A stretch of DNA of 64,000 nucleotides from Hoplostethus atlanticus (GCA_034670405.1 JAXDDX010000004.1:6299001-6363000); one strand, 5' to 3'; shown: positions 1 through 11,996, counted from the first letter of the stretch. Numbers and translations are program-made. Notes: generated by a model from the letters alone, not told the origin.

Positions 1-2179
1 GAATCTGTTATTGCGAGCGTTCAATCACTCTGACGCCTTGTATCTCCCTTAAACACAATTTGAACACATCTTTGTTGCCACTCGCTGTCAAGTCCTCAAC
101 GGCATTTACCTTCAAAGCAGCACAAGTTTGCACCTTGCGGACGAACGCGCAGGGGTTTTCGAAATCCCCAGAATATCACAGCCCGAAGATAGGCCTCACC
201 AGTTTCCAACAGATATTGCCATAGCGGAGTAAAGAGCAAACATGTGAAACGTAAAAAAAAAAAAAAAGGAATCCATCAGTTTTTGAGTGGTAAACTGTGC
301 AATGAGGAATTCTGTCAGACGGTAGGGCTAAGTGCTCGGGGTATCGTATTGGCTTTCAGTGTCATTAACTTTTCAGCAGTAAGCAGGTTTCTGTCGCCAC
401 TGACCAAATTGCTTTAAATGCACAGCAATTACACGGTGGTGGCTGGCGCTTAAAGGATGAGTAAAGTATAGTTTCTGTAGTGAGGCCCTAATGGGATTAT
501 TAGCCAGTTTCTTTCAGGAGGAAAATCGCAGCTCACTGTAATACAGGAAGTGGGATTATACTTTCCAGTGATATACTGTACCTAACCAGCTGGCCCTCGT
601 GTTAATTACTGGATTACCCTTTCTAATTAAGAAATCTGGAAAGCGGGACTTTAATAATTCATTGAATCACAGTGGCACAATTTCTTTTATTACTCTCTGT
701 CCTCCTCTCTCTACCTTTTTTTTTTTTTTTTTTGAACCTCGGCAGCTCCCACGTACATTCACGGAGGCAGCAGCCCCCTCGTTATGGAGAGTTAAAATGT
801 GTTAGCTGGAGGCTTAAACATGGCTTTAGCATGTTTAAATCATGCTGAGCATATCAGGGAGGCCATGCGGGCTGTTCCCTTTGATATATATTTGCAATAT
901 AATGTGCGGGTTTGAAAATCAATGAGCGGTCCTCTTTTGATCACAGTTTGTGTCCCTCATAGCGCCGCTCGCTAGAAATAGCGTACGGCCGTCCTGTCAC
1001 AGAGGTGAGCCGCATGCATACACAGTCTAGCGGTCTCATCACGAGTTATGGGCTCTGTCACGTAGACTTCCTCTTGTATTTTTGTAACCTGAACCAGGAA
1101 AGGGGTTTTTTGCTGAGCATGCATGGTCTTTATCAGCACTGCTCTGCTTCACACTCGTTCAGTTCCACACAGTCACACCTGGGAGCTGCCCGGTACAACC
1201 ACCGTCTTCAACTATTGCCCACTGAGCAGCTCCACTGGACAAATTGAGGTTTAATTGCATTTGCACGAGGCCACTTGCATAGTTGTTGTTGAGGGAGGGG
1301 ACAGTTTTTAGCTGGTCAGATGCAGACCCAAAAACACTCTGAACCCCCATCTCTTTATAACCTACAATGTTTATCTTATTTACCTTATTTACCTTATTTA
1401 TCCAAACCTTGGAACTGACTGGTAAACCAAATGGACCAAAAATGCTCAAAACCAAAATATGGCAATGCAAAAATATATAGGATTGTGTGCAATTGTTGGA
1501 ACGTCTTTGTCGATGTCAGCAATTAAGTACCAATCAACCTTTGACAGTATGGCGTCTTAGAAAGCACGTTTCAATGTGTTAAATAGGCTGGCCTTTGGTA
1601 TTCCCACGTATTTCAATCATCTAATTTACTGGACCAAATAACCCCATTCTGGAGGGATGAGCAGTTCTTGATTTCATCGCGTCTGATGTGAGATTATTTG
1701 AGGGAGGGAAATGTAGGTCAGTGAAAACACCATCAAACAGCAGCTCTCCGGCAGGCAGTCTGGTGGGCCGGTGTTTTTCTCCTGTATCTCTGAGGATATT
1801 CTCAACCGCCTGTGGGTATTTGTAATGACCTGGTGACAGCATTTCTCTGCTGGTGGCTGAGGTGCTCAACCAAATGAATAACTGACCGGCCAGGAGAGCA
1901 GCAGAGAGAGAGAGGGGGAGTGTGTGTGTGTGTGTGTGTAGGTATTTGGGAGTGGAGGTACATGTCCCAACTCTTCAGACACTATAACTCCAGTCCCCAC
2001 GGGCTCCAGACAATCTACAGCCACCCAAAACCTCCTGCTGACGCCGTGTGTAGTACATTTTGTGCCAGCGGTGCATACCTCCCTGTGCCTCTCCGCCGCC
2101 TCGCCTCGCTTGTCGGTTTGACCAAACCACATTACTCGAGTCCTCAAAGCCCGTGCTGCGATGGGAATTCAGGGGGGAG
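1..2179. other. Non-coding desert, left edge
   Basis: No supported gene. It contains an A15-like run near 250-265, a T-run at 717-733, a short tandem of a 9-bp unit (CTTATTTAC, about three copies) at 1375-1400 and a (GT)10 tract at 1919-1939. Open frames here are short and show no family resemblance. Confidence 0.7.
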
Positions 2180-2405
2180 CTGATAAAATCATCCCCGTGA
2201 ATCCTGTTAAGAGGAGATGGGAGCTGCCGACGGTGCGCTAAACTCCCAGAGATACCGACAGATTTGCTTGTTTGTTCCGGAGATATTTAAAGTGTAGCTT
2301 TCGGTGTGTTTTATATTTCATGAATATAACATTTCTCCATAATGGATATAGATTCACCGTGATGCATATGAATTGTTCATCCACACACATATGAATTATT
2401 CAGTG
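2180..2405. promoter_or_regulatory. Candidate regulatory block with a duplicated CATATGAATT motif
   Basis: A repeat-free stretch ending in two copies of a 15-bp motif, CATATGAATTRTTCA, at 2365-2379 and 2388-2402. They differ at one position and are spaced 23 bp apart. The second copy contains the near-palindrome TGAATTATTCA. The rest contains A/T-rich homeodomain-like words. Enhancer function is inferred only from motif structure and position about 7 kb beyond the sox11 3' end. Confidence 0.3.
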
Positions 2406-3587
2406 GGATGATTCTGAAATATGATGGGGTTTTTTTTTTGTATTTCTTCCAAAATGCAATGTTAGTGAGGTGTGTAGACCCCAGGGACAGGGTAGGGAGG
2501 GCCATAGGGGGAGCAGGGACGTTTTCTAAGTCCCACTCAGGTCTTGGCACATTCTTTTTTGCCTCTCCATCTTTTCAAAATAACATCTGAAGTTATCTTT
2601 GCATCAATAGTTGCAGAAGGCCATTAAAATCTACATGCAGTTAATGGACTTTTTGGCAGGAGCTGTCATTTTGTAGACGCACTCCTGAGAGGGCATTACT
2701 GACTCTGAGAGTATCCTTTGCTAATCAGTGGAGTCAAGCCTCTATCTGGCAATTGTTTGATGTGTCTGGTTTGGTAAAATGTGCATCGCTTTAACAGAAG
2801 GATCCCTCTCTGAGCTCAGAATACCACTATAGTTCATTTATTATGTGAATGCTGGTTGCAATGTGTTGGCAGAATTTGTTACACACTTTTCCATTGTCTG
2901 AGGTCCTCAAATGGATAGAAATGCACATCAGACTATATTCATTTGATTGATGGCAGCATATAATCTCATTTAATTCCACAAAGCACTTAAAAATATCTGA
3001 AATCCTGAAACGTTTGAGGGAAATTCTGCAGATCAGTTGCAAGCACAGCTTTGAAGTCACACAGAGCACTTCAAGACAGACGAGAGCTTAAAAAAAAAAG
3101 GTCTGTTGTTTTTTTTTAGCTCCGTCCACATTCAGCATTCATTCTACATGGGTACGTGTTATTTTTTCACTGTGGGCTGTGTTGGGGGTGGGGGCTATCA
3201 AAAATCTTGTAGCATAGCAATCACTGGAACCTTAGCCCCCTCTGGTAAGCAAGCCGTGCTTCCTGTAAAGAGCCCCGGGGGATTCGGTGTGCTAATTATT
3301 TACTGAAGCAGCAGAGATTATCAAATGAGACCCCGGGCCGAGTCTCGCTGTGAGGGGGGGTGCCCTAATAGTGTAACCTGGGCAACATGCAAATGGATGG
3401 GGGAGACGGGGGGAGGGCAAGTCGGAGAGAGAGAGAGGGGAAACACAGGGTATACAATGGTCACTATGCAGAGTGTGTTGGAGGAGTCAAGCTTCACTGG
3501 GGAGCGAGGAGAGGTGGGGCCACTCAGGGCCACAGTATTAGATTACAGATGCATAAGAATGACCAACTGCTGGCTGTCCTCTGGCTT

Positions 3588-3613
3588 TGGGGGACGGGGG
3601 GAGGGGGGGGGGG
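3588..3613 (+). repeat. G-rich quadruplex-forming tract
   Basis: Three consecutive long G-runs separated by AC and A, the last run being about 11 G, which can supply the fourth run. This satisfies the usual G3+N1-7 quadruplex pattern. Confidence 0.7.
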
Positions 3614-6048
3614 TCATATGGGCTCCCCTTGAGCTGCAGCTCTGAATCTAGATGACTGTCTGACTTAATCCTGGAGTGGTGGGGGGTCATGAATGTTTGT
3701 TGCTCTTATCATTAGATCGAAGCATTAGGAGAGAGAAGTGAACCTTTTCAAGAGTTTCACATTCCAACTGCAGTACAGTGGAGTTACCGTCATCAGGAAG
3801 CTGCACATTCGACCCATTTCACTGAAATTACTGAGGACTACACTATGGTTAGAACTTTTTCTCAGTATCAGCTGCATCTTTGCATCTCACCAGCCGAAAA
3901 GCAAACAGAATTACAACACACACACACACACACACACATACTCCAAAAACGGGGGAGGGGGTAGTGGTGTGGTCTTAAATCCATGTATCTGGGCAGAAAG
4001 CCAAACAGACTTTCCTCAGCAGATAAACACATGCAAGAAGAGAGAACTGAGCTCTAATAATACAGTAATATCCACTCCATTTGATTAGAGGGAAGCAACA
4101 TTATCTGTTCGGCAACCGAGCATAAACACATATGGACTACTGAATCATCTAAAGCAATAAAACACTACACAAAATGTAATAAAAAAACACCCCGATCTGG
4201 ATTTTAAACAGAACTTCGACTCACCAGTTGAATACATGCATACATCCTGACCCAGACATTGGACTCATATTGTGGATTTATGCCCTTTTAATGGAGATTA
4301 AGTGCACGCAGCTTATTGGGAAGTGCGAGGAGCTTCCGGGACTGCTCCAAGATAAATACATAGCACAGAGTCACAATTAATTGCGAACAAGGTTATGTAA
4401 ACCCTAAACTGACCACAATCAGGCCGACCAACTTGCATGATTGCTCTCCAAGCAGAGCTAGATTACATTATAAGTTAGCTCTAATGACGCTCGGGCCTTT
4501 TTTGTGGGTGAGTGTTTTTAAACAGCATTTTCGTGAAGCCGTGCAAAACGGTTCCCCTGCAGCACATACCGGGTTTCACATCTGCTATAAAGAATGGCAT
4601 CCAGGAAAACCTCATACAATTAACAACAACACCACCCCAGAGTTGGGCGGGGGGTGAAAAGAGAAAGCGGGGGGCGTGCAAGTGAGTTCCTTTCCTCTCA
4701 ATGGATAATTCACATGACTGATGCACGACCTCCAGCACCTCCAAAAAAAAAAAGTGACCTTCTTCCCAATGAGATCTTGCCACCTGTCTGGAGAGGAGTG
4801 ATTGAACTGTTTGTTTCAGTGCCACAAGACAATAACACTGCCAGCTTCAACCACTCAGGACAACCTGCTGTGTCTGCTCTCTCCACAGCAGCAACTTCTT
4901 TTTAAAGCCTCATCTCCTTTGAATGAAAAAAAGAAAAACCACTGTGATGAAGTTGTGAATGGATGATCAGGCAGCAGCAGCAGCAGCAGGCCAGGTGGGT
5001 TCGTTTCTTCCAGCTACACACATTTTTATCAGTGACTCTGTTTGTTTTGAATCCAGGCCACACCATGTTAAATTTCAGTTTAACATGAGCAGTGCTTTTT
5101 TTTTCTTCTTATCTCTCTCTCTCACAGTCTTTTCTTATGTGTGTGTGTGTGTGTGTGAGAGTGGGCGTATCTGCCAGAGTGCTGAAACACCGTGAGGGAA
5201 TTGGGCCTCCGCCACCCCCACCCATCTTCTTACAAAAGTGAAGGGATAGTAAATATCACTGCAGCAGATGGGACTGATGCTCCCTCTCTGCCTCCCCTCC
5301 CCGTACACAGGGAGGGGAGAGCAAATGGATAGCCGTCAACAGCAGCAGGAGCAGCAGCCCCGGGGCCAAGAACCAGAGCAGAGGACACAGGGACTTGGAC
5401 TGTTGCTCGGTCAGGCAATTTCTACAGACAAATTCTCCCTGACTGTCAGGAAGAAAACTGCAGTACATATGAGGTCATCCCAGATATAAACAGGTCGTCT
5501 TCTCATCTGGATTCATAAGATAACATATGATATTTGCAGGTTGTAAATACTGTATACTATGCATCCTTTTCACCTGTTGGGATCATATAGCAGATAGTAT
5601 CACACAGAGTAAAAAGAGGACCAACTCCTTGGTGTGTGTCATTTCAATAAACTGTCACACTGTAAAGCCCTGGCAGCGTCTAACAGCATGACATGCTTGT
5701 ATAACAGGAGGAGGAGAGCGGCGGCATCTCGGACCGAAGGAGGTGTCACCGCCATTCCCCCACCGCCACAGACAGCAGATCCGGAGGAGGTATAAATCCT
5801 GCCCACTCGTCAATTAACAGACAGTAAACAGGTTTATATTTAGGCAGATCCGTGTTGTTTTTCGCTGCCGTAAGACCTCGAGCGCGGAGAGCACGCATCA
5901 CTATTCCCCATAGCAATATTAGACCGCCCTCCCACCGGGAGAAGAGGAGCGCCTGTGAATCAACGATGACACAATATGGACTCTTACTGCGCAGCGGCAT
6001 TAGGCTGAGCAGTGATGTAATGCCACTGAGCTCACTGGGTGACAGTGT

Positions 6049-6052
<4 letters not shown>

Positions 6053-6089
<37 letters not shown>
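6053..6089 (+). repeat. (GA)n microsatellite
   Basis: About 18 uninterrupted GA units ending in a short G-run; a purine-only tract. Confidence 0.95.
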
Positions 6090-6093
<4 letters not shown>

Positions 6094-7789
6094 AAAAGAT
6101 ACGAGCAAATCGTAACAGCCAGCTTATCATTACTGGGTTTAACATCAATAGACTATAACAGAGACCGGTCACCAAGGGATTTTACCTTTGGAGACAGAGG
6201 TGACATTTTTTTCAGATGTCCACTTTAAGTAACTTGCAAATTGGGAGATCAACCTCCAGCCCTCAGTTCTCCAGCGAAGGGTCTTTGTGTGTAGGTGTCA
6301 CATGCAGCGTTTGGCCGTGACATCCCAGGTTATATGAGTGATTTAAATGCTCAAGGGATTGGAAATGACTTTTCTTTTTGTAGCCACGATATCCCTCCCG
6401 CTGGATTCCTGCGAGGACGGTATCTCATTCAGTGTCTCCGGAGCATTCTACATTTCCATTTATTTATTTAAGGAGGAAATAGAAGGAAATTTCAACGGGT
6501 CACTAATTTCATTTCAACATGTACCAATGGCATTAGCCCTGAGCAGATATTTCAGAGGAACACAAAATCAATGTTGAGATTCTATTGGGAATAGCCCTGG
6601 AACCCATTAGCAACTTTGACCAATAGGTCAGGTAAAGTAATAGCTAGATAAATGTTTTATTACAGATTCGCAAACTGACTTAATGGGAGGGCTAGAACCT
6701 GTGCAGCCGTGCATGGGAAATATTCATTATTAGATTCTATTGCTGTAATGAACACAAATCTCTCAGTGGCCAAGGCCTCTGGTTCTTTATATGTGATCTG
6801 TTAAAGGTGAGTCTCCTCCAACTGGGCCTCGGAGGAGACAAAAGGCAGCATCTGTGTTCCTCCAGAGGTGTAGAGGAGGCCAACATCGTAAAAATGTAAT
6901 AAATGTAAATGTTTTTCCAGATTGTATATGGTTTGTTAAACTAATTATATTTCATATGACATCATATATGTCTGGTAATGTACTCTTCTCTGTTCATTTG
7001 TTGTTATACACCAGCGCCATATATCAGGGTAGTAACATGGCTACAGTTCTACTGAGGATGACAACATCCTTCTGGTGCAGTCTGAGCGATAACATGATCC
7101 AGCTCCCTACACAAGCAACAAATATCACTCATTGTGTTGGGTGTATGCAAGGCCTGCATCTATGGTTGTTTTATTCTTTTTGTAATCCACGGTATATTTA
7201 CCAACTTCCAACTGTGTTTTTCTGCTGATTTATTATTGTTCAAACGCATCTTAACTCTCCAGGTTGACCTACCACCCCTGTTCCCCATGTACACATTTAC
7301 TAGTGACGTTATGAAAGATTGATAGACGTCGGCCATTAAGACAAACCTTCTAAATTTGCTTCCACAAATGAATTATGGTTCTGAAATAGGCCTTACAGAG
7401 TTTAAAAGGTATCTGTCTGGAATAACGGCCATAGTTTATCCCTCAGTGAACATATGTCACGTTAAGACGTTTCTTCAGCCCTCTGTTCACACAACTCTCA
7501 AGCCGTTCTGTGCTTGGCTAAGTGCTACTTTTCTGAATGGAAGCCAGACAGACTGAGAGCTCCCACACGCTGAGAGCAGCGGCTCCTGTTTCCAGCGCCG
7601 TCTCCAAGGGGACAAACCATCCCACCAATCACATCGCTCAGCGCCGGCAAGCGGGCAATTCAATTTCTTAAAGCCATAGTGTCTGTTTTAAAAGGAGGCA
7701 TTGTGGAAGAAAGTTAAGAAAAACAACACATTTAGAAAACACTCTTGAACAGGTAAACATTTCAACACCGCAATTTACAAGTTTTCCTT

Positions 7790-7795
7790 TTTATT
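7790..7795 (-). terminator. Distal polyadenylation signal AATAAA for sox11
   Basis: AATAAA on the minus strand (TTTATT on +), about 1.81 kb past the sox11 stop. The following minus-strand sequence contains GGTGTTGAAATGTTT, a GU-rich element at the expected distance. It is the last good signal before composition changes. Confidence 0.5.
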
Positions 7796-8073
7796 AAATG
7801 TGAATTCACATGTTAGTTTGAGCCCATCCATTTCAAAGTATCTGCCTACATACAAAATAGGCATCACTCTGTCATCACATCCTTTTCAAACGCAACAAAT
7901 AACACATTTGTGTACATATATTCACAAACTGAAAGGACAGTTGATGGTGGTAGGTACTTATTTATTAAAAGATGAGTCAAAGACAGATTCACACTTGGAA
8001 TGTGAAGTAACTACTGCCTAGAACTTCCAACAAAAAACGTCTTGGCATATAATTAGGTCATATTCCAAAACCT

Positions 8074-8079
8074 TTTATT
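8074..8079 (-). terminator. Alternative polyadenylation signal AATAAA for sox11
   Basis: Minus-strand AATAAA about 1.53 kb past the stop codon. Further copies at 7961-7966 and 8481-8486 mean that several shorter 3' UTRs are possible. Usage cannot be judged from sequence. Confidence 0.35.
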
Positions 8080-9603
8080 CAAACAGACTTCATATGTAAG
8101 ACCCACATAAAAATAAACAATATCTGCTTTTGTAAGTGCAAGAAATAAAAAATACAGGTTTATGGTTAATGTTTTAAGAAAAGAAGGCAGTCTTCAGTTT
8201 TAAAATAAAGTTTCATTTCATGAAACAGGACTATGGAATGTTCTTTTTTGCTTGCTTGTCAGACTTCTGCCAGACCACTGTATTGTATATTGTATGCCCT
8301 ATTGTAGAACTAGTTTTTCCTAATTTTGGATCAGATTCAAACTGTTTGGTGACAAATATGCCCAATATCCAATCTTGTGAGTCAAATAACATTCAAATTG
8401 GGATATTTATCTTTTTTCATATTATGCATCACACCACGAGGCCATATTAAATTGTTTTTGTATCAGTTCCAGCTGATTTGTTTATTTTCTGCCTTGACAG
8501 GCTTCAGCATCATAACAGGTAATGATGTTGACAGTGCACAAGTCTGTTTTTCCATCACTTGCTACAATTGTTGATGGTCTGTATTTTTAAGAGTACATAT
8601 TGCACAAAAAAATGAGGGGGGAAAAACAGTATGTGCCATAAAAAATACCAAAATCCAGTTTCACACCTGCGATTGGGACCCATCCACATATCACGAGTAT
8701 GATATACATAAACTCCTAACTTTACTATATTACAGTACATATACAATCTTGAAACTAGTTCCAGCTCTGAGGTATGTGTTCCCCATGATGCCATTGTATC
8801 GTCTACAAATACTCAACAAATCTGCTCTACAACTGTACAAAACCTAGTTTAAAATCACAAGGCATTTTTGATGCAAGTTTTAATTTAACTTAATCCTTAA
8901 AACCAGGACTCCCTTGCATGCTAAAAACAAATGATAAAGGGAAGAAGTGCCTGAAACTCACTGAAAGCCCAGTAAGAACATTCCCTTTTAACTGTACAAA
9001 AATATGCCTGAAAATATCTTACTTTTCTTTTAAAAAGATGAGGTCTGTTATGTATCAAAATGTTTCCTCCACACCTGTACTCTGCAGAGGTTTAGGCTGC
9101 TTAATTTTCCAAACCAGGAGGTAAACGGAATCAGTTACAAAAAACAAACAAACATTTGCGGCATTTAGAAATTACATAAACCGTTGTAAAGTAACATCCT
9201 GAACAAATGTCAGTTCACAGATTTGCTTTGAGTCAGTCCACAGTCCGTTTTCAGCTCCCTGCAGTTTTTGTTTAAAGAGGATAAGATGCATAGAAGTTCA
9301 CAGATTTTTCCCTTTTGTGGTCCGTTTAAGCTGAACAGTAATTGCAGACCTACGGGGGAAAAAATCCATAAAACCCTGTCATGCTGCCAGAAAAACGTCT
9401 GCAGACTTTGCTTTTTTTTTTGCTACCAGCTTCATAAGCATCTCATTCCTCAAACCTCACCTCGCCTCCTGGTCCTCCACCTCACTCCTGGACCCTTCAG
9501 AAAACCCACAGGAGGCAGGGCTAGGGACAACTTGACCAGGACACATATAATTTCATTTCTCCCTTCTCTGTTATTACTAGAGGACTTTTTTTTTTTTCTC
9601 AAT

Positions 9604-10695
9604 TCAGTAAGTGAACACCAGGTCGGAAAAGTTCGCCTCCAGCCAGTCCCCGGCTATCATCTCACTCAGTTCTGGCGTGCAATAGTCTGGGAATTCAAAG
9701 TGGGAGCCCAGGCTGCCCTCGCTGAACGAGTCCAGGTCCTTATCCACAAGAGACAGGGAGAGGTTTCCTGAATTGGGGTTGCCCAGTTCCGAGCCTGGGG
9801 CGCTGGGGGCGAAATTTAAACTAAAGTCAAAGAGCAAATCGTCCGCGTCCTCGCCGGAAGAGGAGCTGCTGCTGGAGGAGGAGGAGGATGTGGAGACCGA
9901 CCTGGAGGATGCTGGTGAGACGGAAGCAGTGTGCAATGTGCTCTGCTTGGTAATGTTTTTGATATTGTAAAAGAGTCTGTTGTTGTTCCGCACTTCTTCG
10001 TACATGCTCGTGCCCTCGGACTCGGCCGAGGAGCTCAAAGTTGGGCTCGCGGGAACTTTGGCTACATTGTACGGCCTCAGGCGCTCCTCGTCCCCCGTCT
10101 TAATTCCCATCCGGTAGTCCTCCTCGTACTCGTCGTCGTCGTCCTCGTCCGTGAGCTCAATCTTGACAGTCTTTGTAACTTTTAAGCTGGGAAACACGCA
10201 GTCCTCCCCGTAGCCGTGAGAGGACTTGGAGCCGGTTTTAGTCTTTATCTTTGAGCACTTCTTGCTGGGAGTCTTTGCAATTTTACCGCACTTCTCCGGA
10301 GATGGTGCTGATGACTTTGAACTGTCGAGCTTTGGTTTTTTCTTGGGTCTGTACTTGTAGTCGGGGTAGTCGGCCATGTGTTTTAGCCGCAGCCTCTCGG
10401 CTTCTCTGATAAACGGGATCTTTTCGCTGTCCTTAAGCATCTTCCACCTCTTGCCCAGTCGTTTGGAAATCTCTGCGTTGTGCATGTCCGGTGACTGCTC
10501 CATGATTTTTCTCCTCTCGATTTTGGACCATACCATAAATGCATTCATGGGTCTCTTGATGTGACCGGTTGCCGTCTTGCACCAGTCCGGGTTTATCGCC
10601 ACGGGGCTGCATGCCATAAATTCACTCTCCTCCGAGTCGGTAGCCTCCCTGGACATGCTCCCGTCCGTTTCGCTGTTGTCTGTGTGCTGCACCAT
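9604..10695 (-). CDS. sox11: Transcription factor Sox11 (SoxC group), complete single exon
   Basis: A 363-residue HMG-box transcription factor of the SoxC group (Sox4/11/12), acting in the nucleus in neural and mesenchymal progenitors. Seen: a SOX HMG box at about residues 44-122, starting at [14 protein letters not shown] with the intercalating F53-M54 wedge. Basic nuclear-localisation segments lie at both ends of the box (KRPMNAF...RRK and RPKKKPK). A Lys/Ser-rich linker spans 120-160 and an acidic run ([10 protein letters not shown]) spans about 184-193. The SOX11 block [18 protein letters not shown] is at 209-226, 11 serines at 270-280, and the C-terminal SoxC transactivation domain at about 331-363, ending FSDLVFTY. 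The start ATG has a strong Kozak context (ACCATGG), and the N-terminus MVQ and the EFMACSPVA segment match SOX11, not SOX4. SoxC genes are intronless, as here. Human SOX11 is 441 residues, so the central linkers are shortened. No frameshift or missing key residue. Assignment as sox11a or sox11b is unresolved. Confidence 0.98.
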   Translation of the reverse strand: MVQHTDNSETDGSMSREATDSEESEFMACSPVAINPDWCKTATGHIKRPMNAFMVWSKIERRKIMEQSPDMHNAEISKRLGKRWKMLKDSEKIPFIREAERLRLKHMADYPDYKYRPKKKPKLDSSKSSAPSPEKCGKIAKTPSKKCSKIKTKTGSKSSHGYGEDCVFPSLKVTKTVKIELTDEDDDDEYEEDYRMGIKTGDEERLRPYNVAKVPASPTLSSSAESEGTSMYEEVRNNNRLFYNIKNITKQSTLHTASVSPASSRSVSTSSSSSSSSSSSGEDADDLLFDFSLNFAPSAPGSELGNPNSGNLSLSLVDKDLDSFSEGSLGSHFEFPDYCTPELSEMIAGDWLEANFSDLVFTY

Positions 10696-11060
10696 GGTCC
10701 CCCCCTTTTTTTCTATCTCAAGTTACTTCGTCTCCGGACGCCGCAGTGTCTAACAGCCGCACACTGCCAAGACGGCTCAGCTCGTTTTTCTTTTGCGCCG
10801 GTTCGTCCGCGTCCTCTGCGTAATGTGCGTCTCAGGCTCTGCACTCTTTCCAGAGTTACAAACTGCCTTCTTAACTAGTTATCAGCTTTTTCATGTCCCC
10901 TGCGTCACGGAGAGCCATCCAATCACGTCCCTTCCACTCCGCCCAGCAGACTCCATCCAAGACTCCCCTTAACCCTTTTTATTCCTCCCCTCCCGAACTC
11001 TCATTGGAGGTGGGGATTTGTGGTACACGGTGTCTGGGGCAACGCGCCGGGCGAGACAGG
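10696..11060 (-). promoter_or_regulatory. sox11: sox11 5' UTR and core promoter
   Basis: Read on the minus strand towards the sox11 ATG. An inverted ATTGG (a CCAAT box in gene orientation) lies at 11003-11007. A TATA-like AATAAAAA lies at 10976-10983, so transcription would begin near 10945-10955 with a 5' UTR of about 250 nt. A second CCAAT in the opposite orientation is at 10919-10923, and an ATF/CRE-like TGACGCA at 10911-10917. The segment is richer in CpG than the flanking desert and has no repeats. Spacing of CCAAT, TATA-like box and predicted start is conventional. The start site is inferred. Confidence 0.55.
10976..10983 (-). promoter_or_regulatory. TATA-like box of sox11
   Basis: AATAAAAA on the minus strand, 281-288 bp upstream of the start codon and 20 bp downstream of a CCAAT box at 11003-11007. 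It is the only A/T-rich TATA-like element in the CpG-rich promoter. Confidence 0.45.
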
Positions 11061-11184
11061 CATATTAAACACACAGTTAGCACTGCGCGTTCCTGAGATG
11101 AACATCATACACCAAAGCGCGTATATGCTAAGGTAGAACTAGAAGCTTATCCCTTCCATTTTAAAGAAATTAGGAGGGGGTGGT

Positions 11185-11205
11185 GGGGGGGGGGGGGGGG
11201 GGGGG
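11185..11205 (+). repeat. Homopolymer of 21 guanines upstream of sox11
   Basis: An uninterrupted run of 21 G on the plus strand, preceded by AGGAGGGGGTGGT. It lies about 490 bp upstream of the sox11 ATG and 230 bp upstream of the predicted start site. Such tracts can form G-quadruplex DNA and are unstable in length. The exact length in an assembly may be unreliable. Confidence 0.9.
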
Positions 11206-11870
11206 TCTGTCTACAATCTCCAGACAGACAGACTTCTTTTTGCAGATGGAGGAAAAAGATGTAGGCTATGTGATTGTTTTGCGTTTTTTTTTTCCTTCTC
11301 TAAGTTGGATACTGAAGGTGGCGCTTGGACACTGTTGTAGGCGTCTGGATGCGGCGGCGCGCCTGCCTTGTTGTAGACGGATACCTTTTAGAGGAAGGCT
11401 CAGTGCTATCATTAACTTTATAGCATGGCCTCAACTGTGATCACGCCCTTTCTTTTTCTTTTTTTCCCGTGGTGTTTCCTGTCTTCATGCCTGGATTGGA
11501 AATAGGTCACCAGTTCATTTTGTTTAGTGGTTATGGGCTATAGTGTGTGTGCAAGATTCTGTCCCACCTTTATTGATACCCTGCAGTCATGTCCATTCCT
11601 AATTCAGAGATTTCTTTCATTCTGTTTTGATTCAGGAAATCGATGCCAGCAAATGCTAACAGCAGGCTCATAAACACGCTATGAATTTGAATGACGCTCG
11701 TGTGGTACAGTATAAAGCATTTTTTTCTCATGAGCATGCAATAACACCCTCTCAGACAGCAGCCCTGAGCTGAGCCCCATACAGCAAGGCAGGGATGGAA
11801 GGCTCCCTGCTGAGTTTGCTGTGTCAAGAGGCAGTATAGTATCTAGCTGGCGTCTCCTAGCTGTACCCCT

Positions 11871-11876
<6 letters not shown>

Positions 11877-11917
<41 letters not shown>
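11877..11917 (+). repeat. (CA)n microsatellite
   Basis: About 20 uninterrupted CA units, flanked by C-runs on both sides, 1.2 kb upstream of the sox11 ATG. Confidence 0.95.
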
Positions 11918-11919
<2 letters not shown>

Positions 11920-11996
11920 CCGGCTCTGGGTGGCAGCCAGCAGTGCTATTGGAGGCTGGGGCGATAAGGCGTCCTGGTTTTTTCTCTCTTCTTCGT

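Larger units (their letters stand above)
2406..7774. other. Non-coding region downstream of sox11
   Basis: No supported gene. Contents: G-rich tract 3588-3613, (CA)11 at 3917-3938, (GT)10 at 5139-5158, (GA)18 at 6053-6089, and a CAG-like (GCA)n run at 4970-4988. A CpG-richer patch with a TATAAAT lies at 5720-6030. The interval 6340-7560 is AT-rich and lacks simple repeats. A short GC-richer patch with CCAATCAC lies at 7560-7680. Open frames are short and unlike known proteins. Confidence 0.6.
7775..9603 (-). other. sox11: Predicted 3' UTR of sox11
   Basis: This stretch downstream of the sox11 stop codon (read on the minus strand) is uniformly AT-rich, has no simple repeats and no plausible coding sequence. 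Minus-strand AATAAA signals lie at 8481-8486, 8074-8079, 7961-7966 and 7790-7795. The last is followed by a GU-rich stretch (minus strand, about 7755-7770), the usual downstream element, and base composition changes beyond it. I therefore place the distal end near 7775, giving a 3' UTR of about 1.8 kb. Long 3' UTRs with alternative ends are typical of vertebrate SOX11. The boundary is inferred. Confidence 0.6.

Noticed and set aside
9268-9771. 167-codon plus-strand frame overlapping the 3' end of sox11
   Set aside because: It is antisense to the sox11 C-terminal coding region and 3' UTR. Its length is a by-product of sox11 codon constraint and it has no domain of its own.
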